Positions 9,044 through 17,431 of a stretch of DNA of 64,000 bases are shown here, one piece after another (the first letter of the stretch is position 1; every line of letters begins with the position of its first letter). Origin of the DNA: Pseudarthrobacter oxydans (GTDB lineage: Bacteria; Actinomycetota; Actinomycetes; Actinomycetales; Micrococcaceae); contig NZ_JAUSSN010000012.1 of the NCBI RefSeq assembly GCF_030812335.1, positions 1 to 64,000 of the forward strand. Direction: 5' to 3'. The notes under the pieces are model-generated. The model was not told where the DNA came from. It did no database searches and worked only from the letters and a program-made list of their open reading frames with translations. A program made the translations under genes and the position numbers.

Positions 9044-9745
9044 CTACCCGGCGAGGGCCTTGAGGACTTCCTGCGCCACGTCCTCGCTGGACTGCGGGTT
9101 CTGGCCGCTGATCAGGTTGCCGTCGCGCACCACGTGGGAGCTCCACGCGGCGGCGTTCTCTACGACCGCGCCCTTGTCCTTCAGCACGTCCTCCACGAAC
9201 CACGGCGTGTTGGGGCCGGTGCCGCCGCCCAGTTCCTCCTCGTTGGTGAAAACGGTGAGGCGGCGTCCCGCGAAGGCGAAGGCCCCGGCGTCGTCCGTGG
9301 CGCTCAGCAGGCCCGCCGGGCCGTGGCAGAACGGGGCGATGATCTTGCCGGCCGTGTTCGCCGCGATCAGGAGTTTGCCTAGGTCGGCGTCCCGGTAGAG
9401 GTCGGCCATCGGGCCGTGGCCGCCGGGCAGGACGACCGCGTCGTAGCCGGCGGGGTCGACGTCGGCCAGCGCCAGCGGCGCGGACAGCTCGGCGTCGATC
9501 CCGGCGAGGTAGCTGCGGAAGCTGTCGGCGCGGTCCTGGCCGCCGGCGGACCCGGCCGCCAGGCTCACCTCGTCCACGGTCGGCTTCGCGCCGCCGGGTG
9601 TGGCGATGTGGACGGTGTGTCCGGCGTTGCGAAGGGTCTGGTGCGAAACCACCAGTTCCTCGGCCCAGTAGCCGGTGGGGTGTTCGCTGCCGTCACGCAT
9701 GGTGAGGGAGTCGGCGGCGGATACGACCATCAGAATGCTAGCCAT
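9044..9745 (-). CDS. DJ-1/PfpI family protein (Hsp31-like class I glutamine amidotransferase fold)
   Basis: 233 residues. The nucleophile elbow is APFCHGPAGLL with Cys140-His141, and the acidic residue that activates the Cys is in WAEE near residues 28-30, as in DJ-1 superfamily proteins. LPGGHGPMADL near 106-117 forms the oxyanion region. Relatives act as glyoxalase III, protein deglycase or chaperone; which applies here cannot be told. It lies between the HerA-like gene and an aldo/keto reductase, all on the minus strand. A role in carbonyl stress alongside the reductase is a guess. Confidence 0.88.
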   Translation of the reverse strand: MASILMVVSAADSLTMRDGSEHPTGYWAEELVVSHQTLRNAGHTVHIATPGGAKPTVDEVSLAAGSAGGQDRADSFRSYLAGIDAELSAPLALADVDPAGYDAVVLPGGHGPMADLYRDADLGKLLIAANTAGKIIAPFCHGPAGLLSATDDAGAFAFAGRRLTVFTNEEELGGGTGPNTPWFVEDVLKDKGAVVENAAAWSSHVVRDGNLISGQNPQSSEDVAQEVLKALAG

Positions 9746-9797
9746 GTCAGGCTCCTGTTCTGCCGGCCACGCGGCCGGCGGGTATCAGCAAGGGGTG

Positions 9798-10667
9798 TTA
9801 GCGTGCGGCTTCGAGTTCGGCGTACGTGGTGTCATCCAGCACGACGCCGGCGGCGGCCAGGTTCTCTTCGAGGTGCCGGATCGAGCCGGTGCCGGGGATC
9901 GGCATCATAACGGGGGAGCGGCGCAGCAGCCAGGCCAGGGCCACCTGGGACGTGGTGGCGCCGAGCCGCTGGGCGGCGGCATCCAGCGGGCCGCCGGGCC
10001 GGGACAGCTCCCCGGCGGAGATCGGTGCCCAGGGGATGAAGCCGATCCCGTTCTCCTCGGCGTAGTTGAGCACGTCCTCGGAGCTGCGGTCGGTCAGGTT
10101 GTAGCGGTTCTGGACGGTGGAGACGGTGAAGTACTTCCCGGCCTCCTCGAGTTCGGCGACGCTGACCTGGGACAGGCCCAGCGCCTTCACCTTGCCTTCC
10201 TTCTGCAGGTCGCGAAGCACGGTGAACTGCTCCTCGGGATCCACCTTGGGGTCGATCCGGTGCAGCTGCAGCAGGTCGAGCGCGTCGACCTTGAGCTTGC
10301 GCAGGCTCAGTTCGGTCTGCTGCCGGAGATATTCGGCGCGGCCCAGCGGCACCCATTCGTGCGGGCCGGTGCGCGTGAACCCGACCTTGGTGGCGATCTG
10401 AAGGCCGTCCCGGTAGGGGTGCAGGGCCTCGGCCAGGATCTCCTCGCTGATGTTCGGCCCGTAGGAATCGGCGGTGTCAATGAAGTCGACGCCGAGTTCG
10501 ACGGCGCGGCGGACGACGGCGACGGCGGCCTTGCGGTCCGCCGGCTCGCCCCAGACGCCGTCCCCGACAATGCGCATGGCGCCGAACCCCAGTCGGTGGA
10601 CGGTGCCCAGGTCCTTGAGGCCGATCGTGGCGGACAGTTCCGGATGCTGTGAATTGTCATGGCTCAT
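9798..10667 (-). CDS. Aldo/keto reductase
   Basis: 289 residues from ATG 10667 (MSHDNSQHPEL); the open frame extends further upstream but that part lacks family similarity. It has a TIM barrel with the tetrad Asp and Tyr in DTADSYG, Lys in ATKVGF and His in LLQLHRID. The C-terminal NADPH-binding segment is PIPGTGSIRHLEENLAAA. It should reduce carbonyl compounds with NADPH in the cytoplasm; the natural substrate is unknown. It is divergent from the secreted GH25-like gene. Confidence 0.92.
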   Translation of the reverse strand: MSHDNSQHPELSATIGLKDLGTVHRLGFGAMRIVGDGVWGEPADRKAAVAVVRRAVELGVDFIDTADSYGPNISEEILAEALHPYRDGLQIATKVGFTRTGPHEWVPLGRAEYLRQQTELSLRKLKVDALDLLQLHRIDPKVDPEEQFTVLRDLQKEGKVKALGLSQVSVAELEEAGKYFTVSTVQNRYNLTDRSSEDVLNYAEENGIGFIPWAPISAGELSRPGGPLDAAAQRLGATTSQVALAWLLRRSPVMMPIPGTGSIRHLEENLAAAGVVLDDTTYAELEAAR

Positions 10668-10763
10668 GGGGGCGGCAACTCCTTCAGCCTGCTGAGTATT
10701 CCAACCGGCGACCCGCGCGGCGGGTTTCCCCGCCCGGGGCAGGGGCCGGAAGTAAGCTGGAGC

Positions 10764-11582
10764 ATGGCTACCCGGGCATTGAAAAAAGTTCTTTCCGCCG
10801 CCATCACGCTTGGCCTGCTCCTGCTGGGCGGAGTGCCGGCCTCGGCGGCCCCTCCCCGGAACGCCGAGCCGGTCGGCATCGACGTTTCCTGGCCCCAGTG
10901 CGGCAAGACCCTCCCCAAACAGCCGGCGTTCGCCATCGTCGGGGTGAACAACGGCCTCGCCAACACCACCAACCCGTGCCTGGCCACCCAGCTCGCCTGG
11001 GCCAACACCGCGCCGTCCCCGGCACGCACCGCCCAGCCCCGGGTGGCACTGTACGTCAACACGGCGAACCCCGGCCTGCAGGGTTCGTGGTGGCCCACTT
11101 CCAACCACTACGGCGGCGATAACGTGGCCAACCCGTACGGTGCCTGCCGCGGCGGCGGCAGCGGAGCGGAGGACTTCCGGGCGTGCTCCTACATGTACGG
11201 CTATGCAAAGGCCTACGACGACGCCACAATCCGCGGGATCGACAACCCGGAGAAATACCTGTGGTGGCTGGATGTGGAAACCGAAAACAGCTGGCAGCCG
11301 GACAAGGCCGCCAACGTCGCGGACCTCGAAGGCATGACCGCCTACTTCACCAGCATCAACGCCGAAGTCGGCCTGTACTCCACCGGCTACCAGTGGAACC
11401 AGATTGCCGGCACCGTATCGGCGAGCAGCCCGCTCGCAGGGCTGCCCAGCTGGCTGGCGGGGGCGCGGTCACTCACGGGCGCCAAATCCAACTGCTCGCT
11501 GCCGGCGCTCACCCCCGGCAGCCGCGTCGCCCTGACGCAATACGTCTCCGCCGGGCTGGACTACAACTACTCCTGCCCCTGA
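10764..11582 (+). CDS. Secreted GH25-like (lysozyme-fold) protein
   Basis: 272 residues from ATG 10764. A Sec signal peptide (positives, then LGLLLLGGVPASAA, cleavage near residue 28) is followed by a domain starting VGIDVSWPQCG and containing WWLDVETENSW and TGYQWNQ. That pattern is like the GH25/DUF1906 beta/alpha barrel seen in actinobacterial secreted proteins. Four or more cysteines suggest disulphides. A muramidase-like or carbohydrate-binding role is plausible, but catalytic activity is not assured. Confidence 0.8.
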   Translation: MATRALKKVLSAAITLGLLLLGGVPASAAPPRNAEPVGIDVSWPQCGKTLPKQPAFAIVGVNNGLANTTNPCLATQLAWANTAPSPARTAQPRVALYVNTANPGLQGSWWPTSNHYGGDNVANPYGACRGGGSGAEDFRACSYMYGYAKAYDDATIRGIDNPEKYLWWLDVETENSWQPDKAANVADLEGMTAYFTSINAEVGLYSTGYQWNQIAGTVSASSPLAGLPSWLAGARSLTGAKSNCSLPALTPGSRVALTQYVSAGLDYNYSCP

Positions 11583-11719
11583 GCCGCCGCCTGCTTCATG
11601 GGCAGCGCCACAGCTGGGGCAGAAATATCCCGGGGCCTGGCGTCGTTGTCGATAGTGTGCCCGCGCCGGGATCCGGCGCTGCGCCTGAGACTTCCCCGCT
11701 ACGAAAGGCCGGCTTTTCC

Positions 11720-12709
11720 GTGACTGTTCCGCTTTCCATCCTTGACCTGGCAACCATCGGCAAGGGCCAGACGGCGGCAGAGAGCTTCGCGGGAAGCGTC
11801 GCCATGGCGCAGCTCGCCGAGCAGCTCGGTTACCGGCGGGTCTGGTACGCCGAGCACCACAACATGTCGGCCATCGCCTCCTCGGCCACGAGTGTGCTGA
11901 TCGCCCACATCGCCGCGCAGACCGAGAGCATCCGCCTCGGTGCCGGCGGCGTGATGCTGCCGAACCACTCGCCGCTCACCATCGCCGAGCAGTTCGGCAC
12001 CCTGGAGACCCTGCACCCGGGACGCATCGACCTGGGCCTGGGCCGCGCGCCCGGCAGCGACCAGAACACGCTGCGGGCCCTGCGCCGCGACCCGATGTCC
12101 TCGGACAGCTTCCCGCAGGACGTGCTGGAACTCCAGGGCTACCTGACCGGCCCCACCCGCATCCAGGGCGTGGAGGCCACCCCGGGCAAGGGCACCGACG
12201 TGCCGCTGTACATCCTGGGCTCCTCGCTCTTCGGCGCCCGGCTCGCCGCGCAGCTGGGCCTGCCCTACGCCTTCGCCTCGCACTTCGCGCCCAACGCGCT
12301 GCAGGACGCCGTCGCGATCTACCGGCGCGACTTCCAGCCGTCCGCGCAGCTGGACGCCCCGCACGTGATCGCCGGCGTCAACGTCATCGCGGCGGATTCC
12401 GCGGCCGAGGCGCAGCAGATGTTCCAGGCCACCAAGCGCGCCCGCGTCTCGCTGTTCTTCGGCAACGGCCGCGAGTTCAGCGACGACGAGGCGGACATGA
12501 TCCTGGACTCGCCGCAGGGCCAGCACGTGGCCCAGATGATGAAGTACTCCGCCGTGGGCACCCCGGACGCCGTGCTCGAATACCTGGACGAGTTCACCGC
12601 GCACGCCGACGCCGACGAGCTCATCGTCGCGCACCAGAGCACCGGCACCGAGGCACGGCTGCGCTCCGTGCAGCTGCTCGCCGACGTCGCCGGTCTGGTC
12701 CGGGTCTAG
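11720..12709 (+). CDS. LLM-class (luciferase-like) flavin-dependent oxidoreductase
   Basis: 329 residues from GTG 11720, with CGAAAGG about ten bases upstream. It has a bacterial-luciferase-type TIM barrel: SILDLATIGKGQ at the start, VWYAEHHN near residues 39-46, GGVMLPNHSPL near 80-90 and HPGRIDLGLGRAPGSD near 105-120, all typical of the MsnO8-like FMN monooxygenase subgroup. The substrate is unknown. It is probably monocistronic, followed by a tandem-repeat intergenic region. Confidence 0.9.
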   Translation: MTVPLSILDLATIGKGQTAAESFAGSVAMAQLAEQLGYRRVWYAEHHNMSAIASSATSVLIAHIAAQTESIRLGAGGVMLPNHSPLTIAEQFGTLETLHPGRIDLGLGRAPGSDQNTLRALRRDPMSSDSFPQDVLELQGYLTGPTRIQGVEATPGKGTDVPLYILGSSLFGARLAAQLGLPYAFASHFAPNALQDAVAIYRRDFQPSAQLDAPHVIAGVNVIAADSAAEAQQMFQATKRARVSLFFGNGREFSDDEADMILDSPQGQHVAQMMKYSAVGTPDAVLEYLDEFTAHADADELIVAHQSTGTEARLRSVQLLADVAGLVRV

Positions 12710-12710
12710 C

Positions 12711-12757
12711 CAACCCGGGTCCCGGCAACCCGGGTTCCGGGCAACCCGGGTTCCGGG
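12711..12757. repeat. Three tandem 15-16 bp GC-rich repeats
   Basis: Directly after the luciferase-like gene stop there are three head-to-tail copies of CAACCCGGGTTCCGGG (12711-12725 with one base change and one base missing, 12726-12741, 12742-12757). Each unit holds the palindrome AACCCGGGTT. It might act as a structured 3' end or simply be a slippage product. The rest, up to the lacI promoter at 12947, shows nothing recognisable. Confidence 0.8.
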
Positions 12758-12946
12758 CCGCGGGCCCGTCGCCGGTCCCGTCATGCCAGGGTATCCGTCA
12801 CGCACGGCAGGCTTTAGCGTCGTTCGACCCGCCGTGCCGCGGACCGGCGCGGCAGGACGGCACTTCTCGCGCCAATAACCCGCCCTGCGTGACGCGGCCG
12901 GCTGCCGGGCCGCCTCCCGCCCGGTCCCAGCCTCTCAGGCAAACGC

Positions 12947-12999
12947 TTGACACATCTCAACTGAACCGGTTTAGTAGTACACATCACTTAACCGGTTCA
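12947..12999 (+). promoter_or_regulatory. lacI promoter with two inverted AACCGGTT operators
   Basis: TTGACA at 12947-12952 and TTTAGT at 12970-12975 form a -35/-10 pair with 17-bp spacing. Two 12-bp operators, TGAACCGGTTTA (12962-12973) and TTAACCGGTTCA (12988-12999), share the palindromic core AACCGGTT and are nearly mirror images with centres 26 bp apart. One covers the -10 element and the other lies just downstream. This is the classical layout for autorepression by the LacI-type regulator that follows. Confidence 0.75.
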
Positions 13000-13042
13000 G
13001 CGCTTAACGATGCAGCTGAACCCCTCCGAAAGGGAACGGCCC

Positions 13043-14074
13043 ATGGCAGTCACCATCAGCGACGTCGCCCACGCGGCCGGCGTCAGCAAGGGTGCCGTCT
13101 CCTACGCCCTCAACGGCCAGCCCGGCGTCAGCCAGGACACCCGCGACCGCATCCTGAAGGTTGCCAAGGACCTTGGCTGGAAACCGAGCCTGCGGGCCAA
13201 GGGGCTGTCTTCCGCCAAGGCGTATGCGCTGGGCCTGGTGGTCGCCCGGGATCCCTCGCTGCTCGGAACGGACCCCTTCTTCCCCGCGTTCATCGCCGGG
13301 ATCGAGACGGCACTTGCCGAGCACGACTACACCCTGGTCCTGAGTGTCGCCACTGCCCCGGGAGCCGAGGAGCGCTGCTACCGAAAGCTCGTCGAGAACG
13401 GCCGGGTCGACGGCGTGATCCTCACCGACGTCAGGCACAACGACTCCCGCATCGGCCTGCTGAACGAGCTGAAGGTGCCGGCCGTGACCCTGAACCGGCC
13501 CGACGCCAACTCCCCGTTCCCGGCGGTTTCCGTGGACGAATCGGCCGGCATCGTTGCCGCGGTGGAGCACCTCGTGGCCCTCGGGCACACCCGGATCGCC
13601 CACGTCGGCGGCGGGCAGGAATACATCCACGGGCGCAGCCGGCGCAAAGCGTGGGCGGATGCGCTGGCCGCGGCCGGGCTCGCGTCTGATCTCTTCGCCG
13701 CGGCCGACTTCACCGCCGCCGGCGGCGTGGCGGCCACCGCCGAACTTCTCCGGCGGACGGACCGGCCGACCGCCATTGTGTACGCGAACGACCTCATGGC
13801 TACCGCCGGGCAGTCCTATGCGCAGTCGCTCGGGCTCAGCGTTCCCGGTGACCTGTCGATCACCGGTTACGACAACGCCGAGTTCACCCAGTACCTGAAC
13901 CCGCCCCTCACTACCCTCGCCACGGACCCCATGCTCTGGGGCCGGGTGGCCGCCCAGGTGCTGCTGAACCAGCTCGCCGGAACGCACGGCGGCGGAGACA
14001 CGGCCCTCCCGGCGCCCCGGCTCGTGGTCAGGGCCTCCACCGGCCCCGCCCCCGGCCATCCGACGGCCGCCTGA
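13043..14074 (+). CDS. LacI-family transcriptional regulator
   Basis: 343 residues from ATG 13043, chosen over ATG 13010 because GAAAGGG precedes it and the helix-turn-helix begins at once (VTISDVAHAAGVSKGAVSYALNG). The rest is a periplasmic-binding-protein-like sugar-sensing domain (VVARDPSL, DGVILTD, VGGGQEYIHGR, SITGYDNAEF). It heads a sugar-uptake locus and likely represses it by binding the AACCGGTT pair upstream, with a sugar derived from the transported substrate as inducer. That regulation is inferred. Confidence 0.92.
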   Translation: MAVTISDVAHAAGVSKGAVSYALNGQPGVSQDTRDRILKVAKDLGWKPSLRAKGLSSAKAYALGLVVARDPSLLGTDPFFPAFIAGIETALAEHDYTLVLSVATAPGAEERCYRKLVENGRVDGVILTDVRHNDSRIGLLNELKVPAVTLNRPDANSPFPAVSVDESAGIVAAVEHLVALGHTRIAHVGGGQEYIHGRSRRKAWADALAAAGLASDLFAAADFTAAGGVAATAELLRRTDRPTAIVYANDLMATAGQSYAQSLGLSVPGDLSITGYDNAEFTQYLNPPLTTLATDPMLWGRVAAQVLLNQLAGTHGGGDTALPAPRLVVRASTGPAPGHPTAA

Positions 14075-14114
14075 CCGGCCGGCTGTCTGACGCGACCGGT
14101 CGCCTGACCGGCCG
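14069..14114. repeat. 13-bp direct repeat flanking a 12-bp palindrome
   Basis: GCCTGACCGGCCG occurs exactly at 14069-14081, overlapping the lacI stop, and again at 14102-14114. Between them is the perfect palindrome GCGACCGGTCGC (14092-14103), which shares the ACCGGT core with the upstream operators. It could be a third, weaker regulator site between lacI and the binding-protein gene, or chance GC-rich repetition. Confidence 0.5.
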
Positions 14115-14174
14115 CACCGATCTTCCGCACCCCACCACGAACACCAGTCCCACAACCCCTCCCAAGGAGACGCA

Positions 14175-15482
14175 ATGAAGCGCTTTTCAACTGCCACGCG
14201 AGTACTGTCCGTAGCCGCCCTGACCATCATGGGAGCCGGCCTGGCCGGTTGCGGCGGCGGCGGCGGAGCCGGCGGCAGCACCGCGGAGTCCGCCACCACG
14301 GCCAAGGGCCCCATCAAGATCTGGTACTCCAACAACGAGTTCGAGGTGAAGTGGGGCAAGGCCATGGTCGAATCGTGGAACGCCGCCCACCCGGACGAGA
14401 AGATCGATGCCCAGGAGATCCCGGCCGGCAAGAGCTCCGAGGAAGTCATCGGCGCCGCCATCACCGCTGGCAACGCCCCCTGCCTGGTCTTCAACACCGC
14501 CCCCGTCGCGGTTCCGCAGTTCCAGAAGCAGGGCGGACTCGTCGCCCTCGACTCCTTCCCGGACGGCGCCCAGTACATCAAGGAACGCACCGGCGATCTC
14601 GCGGACCAGTACAAGTCCACCGACGGCAAGATGTACCAGCTTCCGTGGAAGTCCAACCCGGTGGTGCTCTACTACAACAAGGACATCTTCACCCAGGCCG
14701 GACTGGACGCCGAGAACCCCAAACTGGGAACCCAGGCGGAATTCGTTGAGACCGCCCGTGCCCTCGTGAAGTCCGGCGCCACGGCCAACGCCGTGTGGCC
14801 GTCCCCGGCCAGCGACTTCTTCCAGTCATGGTTCGATTTCTACCCGTTCTACGCCGCCAACTCCCAGGGCGCCCCGCTCCTGAAGGATGGCAAGGCCACC
14901 TTCGACAGCGAGGAGGGCAAGCAGGTCGCCGCCATGTTCGAGACCCTCTACCAGGAGAACCTGGCCTCCAAGGAGGTCTTCCAGGGTGATGCCTTCGGCG
15001 AAGGCAAGTCCGCCATGTCGCTGGCCGGTCCGTGGGCCATTGCCGCCTACAAGGACAAGATCAACTGGGGCGCCGTTCCGGTCCCGGGTTCCGAGGCCCA
15101 GTCTGACGGCTCCACGTTCTCTGATGCGAAGAACGTCGCGATGTACTCCGCCTGCGAAAACCAGGGCACGGCCTGGGAGGTCATGAAGTTCGCCACGAGC
15201 AAGGAACAGGACGGCAAGCTCCTCGCCGACACCGGCCAGATGCCGATGCGCCAGGACCTCCCGGCCACCTACGCCGACTACTTCGCCACGAACCCGCTCT
15301 ACACCCAGTTCGCGGAGCAGGCCGGCCGCACCGTGGAGGTACCGAACGTCCCCAACTCCGTTGAAATCTGGCAGACCTTCCGGACCGCCTATGCCAAGTC
15401 CGTGATCTTCGGCAACGAATCCGTGGACGCCGCGTTCACCGGTGCCGCGGAGAAGGTCAACCAACTGGCAGCCCAGAAGTAA
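14175..15482 (+). CDS. Sugar ABC transporter substrate-binding lipoprotein
   Basis: 435 residues. The lipoprotein signal peptide has lipobox LAGC (Cys about residue 26), followed by a Gly-rich linker and a family-1 extracellular solute-binding domain (PIKIWYSNNEF, LPWKSNPVVLYYNKDIF near 155-172, MSLAGPWAIAAY). CAAGGAGACG precedes ATG 14175. It captures a sugar or oligosaccharide outside the membrane and delivers it to the two permeases that follow. The ATPase subunit is not encoded here, so a shared MsmK-like ATPase elsewhere is probably used. Confidence 0.93.
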   Translation: MKRFSTATRVLSVAALTIMGAGLAGCGGGGGAGGSTAESATTAKGPIKIWYSNNEFEVKWGKAMVESWNAAHPDEKIDAQEIPAGKSSEEVIGAAITAGNAPCLVFNTAPVAVPQFQKQGGLVALDSFPDGAQYIKERTGDLADQYKSTDGKMYQLPWKSNPVVLYYNKDIFTQAGLDAENPKLGTQAEFVETARALVKSGATANAVWPSPASDFFQSWFDFYPFYAANSQGAPLLKDGKATFDSEEGKQVAAMFETLYQENLASKEVFQGDAFGEGKSAMSLAGPWAIAAYKDKINWGAVPVPGSEAQSDGSTFSDAKNVAMYSACENQGTAWEVMKFATSKEQDGKLLADTGQMPMRQDLPATYADYFATNPLYTQFAEQAGRTVEVPNVPNSVEIWQTFRTAYAKSVIFGNESVDAAFTGAAEKVNQLAAQK

Positions 15483-15495
15483 CGGGCGGATCCCC

Positions 15496-16473
15496 ATGTC
15501 ACTTCGCTCAGCCGACGGCGGCGCGGCCAGCGGCCAGACTGCTGGCGAAACCGCCGGGCGGGCGCCGGAGCGGCGGCCGGAGGCCAGGAAGCGCAAAAAC
15601 TTCCTGGGCCGCCAGCCGCTGGGACTGCTGTTCAGCGCCCCCTATGTCATCTATGTCCTGGCCGTGCTGGCGTTTCCGCTCGGCTACGCCGTCTACATTT
15701 CCTTCCACGACTACTTCTTCACCGCACCGAGGGTCAAGGTGGACCGGCCGTTCGTGGGCCTGGACAACTACATCACCGTCCTGACCGATCCTGCCGTGCA
15801 GCGCTCCTTCGCCAACATCGGCGTCTTCCTGGTCATCAACGTTCCGCTGACCGTGGGCCTGTCCCTCGTCCTGGCGAACGCGCTGAACCGCGTGACGAAG
15901 CTGCGGACCTTCTTCCGGGTCAGCTACTACGTCCCGTACGTCACGGCGAGTGTCGCCGTCGTCGGCGTCTGGCTGTTCCTGTTCCAGCAGAACGGCCTGG
16001 TCAACGAGCTCCTGGGGCCGCTGGCCCCGAACCCCTCGTGGCTGGTGAACTCGTGGCTGGCGATGCCGACGGTGGCCCTGTACGTGACCTGGAAACAGCT
16101 GGGGTTCTTCATCCTGCTGTACCTGGCCGCGCTGCAGAACATCCCGGACGAGCTCTATGAGTCCGCCTCGGTGGATGGTGGCAGCAAATGGGTCCAGTTC
16201 TGGAACATCACCGTTCCCGGCGTCCGTTCGGCCAGTGTGCTGGTGACGCTGCTGGCCACCATCACCGGCGCCAACCTCTTTACCGAGCCGTACCTGCTCA
16301 CCGGCGGCGGCGGCCCGGACGGCGCGTCCACGTCACCGGTGTTCCTGATGTACCAGAAGGGCATCCTGCAGGGGAATCCCGACCTGGCCGCCGCGCTGGG
16401 CGTGGTGCTGGTGATCGGCGTGCTGCTGATCGCCCTGATCCAGAAACGCCTCGTCGGCGGGAAGGAGGATTAA
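15496..16473 (+). CDS. Sugar ABC transporter permease (MalF/UgpA type)
   Basis: 325 residues from ATG 15496, thirteen bases after the binding-protein stop. There are six membrane segments after a cytoplasmic Arg/Lys-rich start (RKRKNFLGRQPLG). The cytoplasmic EAA-type loop is ESASVDGGSKWVQFWNITVPG near residue 220, which contacts the ATPase. It forms a heterodimer with the next permease. The start could lie slightly upstream in frame. Confidence 0.92.
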   Translation: MSLRSADGGAASGQTAGETAGRAPERRPEARKRKNFLGRQPLGLLFSAPYVIYVLAVLAFPLGYAVYISFHDYFFTAPRVKVDRPFVGLDNYITVLTDPAVQRSFANIGVFLVINVPLTVGLSLVLANALNRVTKLRTFFRVSYYVPYVTASVAVVGVWLFLFQQNGLVNELLGPLAPNPSWLVNSWLAMPTVALYVTWKQLGFFILLYLAALQNIPDELYESASVDGGSKWVQFWNITVPGVRSASVLVTLLATITGANLFTEPYLLTGGGGPDGASTSPVFLMYQKGILQGNPDLAAALGVVLVIGVLLIALIQKRLVGGKED

Positions 16474-16474
16474 C

Positions 16475-17428
16475 GTGTCAATTCTCAACAAGGCAACCGC
16501 GCCCAACGATGAGAACAACGACGACGGCGCCCGCCGCGGCGGTCTGCCCGGCGGGCCCGGCAGGAAACCGGCCGCAGCGGCCTCCGCCGTGGAAAAGCGC
16601 AAAAACCTGGGCCTCGGCAGCTTCGTGCTGCTGGCCGTCGGCGCGTTTGTGTTCCTCTTCCCCTTCTACTACATGTTCATCGGTTCGCTGCAGACCTCAC
16701 CGGACACCTCGGTGGCGGGCGCGTTCCCGAACCCGTCGAACGTCACGGGTGAGAACTACACGAACATCAACAACTCCATCAACCTGCTGAAGGGCCTGGT
16801 GAACTCCGGGATCTTCACCGGCGGCGTCATCTTCTTCACGGTGATCTTCGGGCTGCTGGTGGGGTACGCCCTGGCGCAGATGCAGTTCCGCGGCAAGGGC
16901 TTCGTGTTCGGCATGATGCTGCTGGTGCAGATGATCCCGTTCCAGCTGCTGCTCATCCCGCTCTATGTGATGATCGTGCGCGACTACGGCCTCGCCGACA
17001 CCTACCTCGGCATGATCCTGCCGTTCGCGATCAACTCCACCGCCGTGTTCGTGTTCCGCCAGTACTTCCTGCAGCTGCCCTCGACCCTGTTCGAGGCGGC
17101 CCGGATCGACGGCGCCTCGGAACTGCGGATCCTCTGGCAGATCGCCATCCCGCTGGTGAAGCCCGCGATTGTCACAGCGGTCCTGCTGACCTTCATCGGG
17201 CCCTGGAACGAATTCCTGTGGCCGTTCCTGGTCACGAAGGACCAGGCCATCCAGCCGCTCGCCGTCTCCCTGGCGAATTACATCTCCAACGTCTCCGCGA
17301 CGGCGTCCAACCCGTTCGGAGCCATCCTGGCGGGAGCGTGCGTCCTCGCGGCGCCCGCCGTCGCACTGTTCATTTTCTTCCAGCGTCAGTTCATTTCCAC
17401 CAATATCGGATCCAGCGTAAAGGGCTAA
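16475..17428 (+). CDS. Sugar ABC transporter permease (MalG/UgpE type)
   Basis: 317 residues from GTG 16475, with AAGGAGG at 16462-16468, one base after the previous stop. There are six membrane segments and the EAA loop EAARIDGASELRILWQIAIPL near residues 208-228. WNEFLWPFLVT is typical of MalG-type carbohydrate permeases. It completes the membrane pore of the importer. Confidence 0.93.
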   Translation: MSILNKATAPNDENNDDGARRGGLPGGPGRKPAAAASAVEKRKNLGLGSFVLLAVGAFVFLFPFYYMFIGSLQTSPDTSVAGAFPNPSNVTGENYTNINNSINLLKGLVNSGIFTGGVIFFTVIFGLLVGYALAQMQFRGKGFVFGMMLLVQMIPFQLLLIPLYVMIVRDYGLADTYLGMILPFAINSTAVFVFRQYFLQLPSTLFEAARIDGASELRILWQIAIPLVKPAIVTAVLLTFIGPWNEFLWPFLVTKDQAIQPLAVSLANYISNVSATASNPFGAILAGACVLAAPAVALFIFFQRQFISTNIGSSVKG

Positions 17429-17431
17429 TCT

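Noticed and set aside
9798..11108. A 436-residue aldo/keto reductase with a long N-terminal extension
   Set aside because: The first 147 residues overlap the divergent GH25-like gene and have no reductase similarity; ATG 10667 gives the normal family length.
12711..12757. CRISPR-like array
   Set aside because: Units are adjacent with no spacers, only three copies, and no cas gene is in the window.
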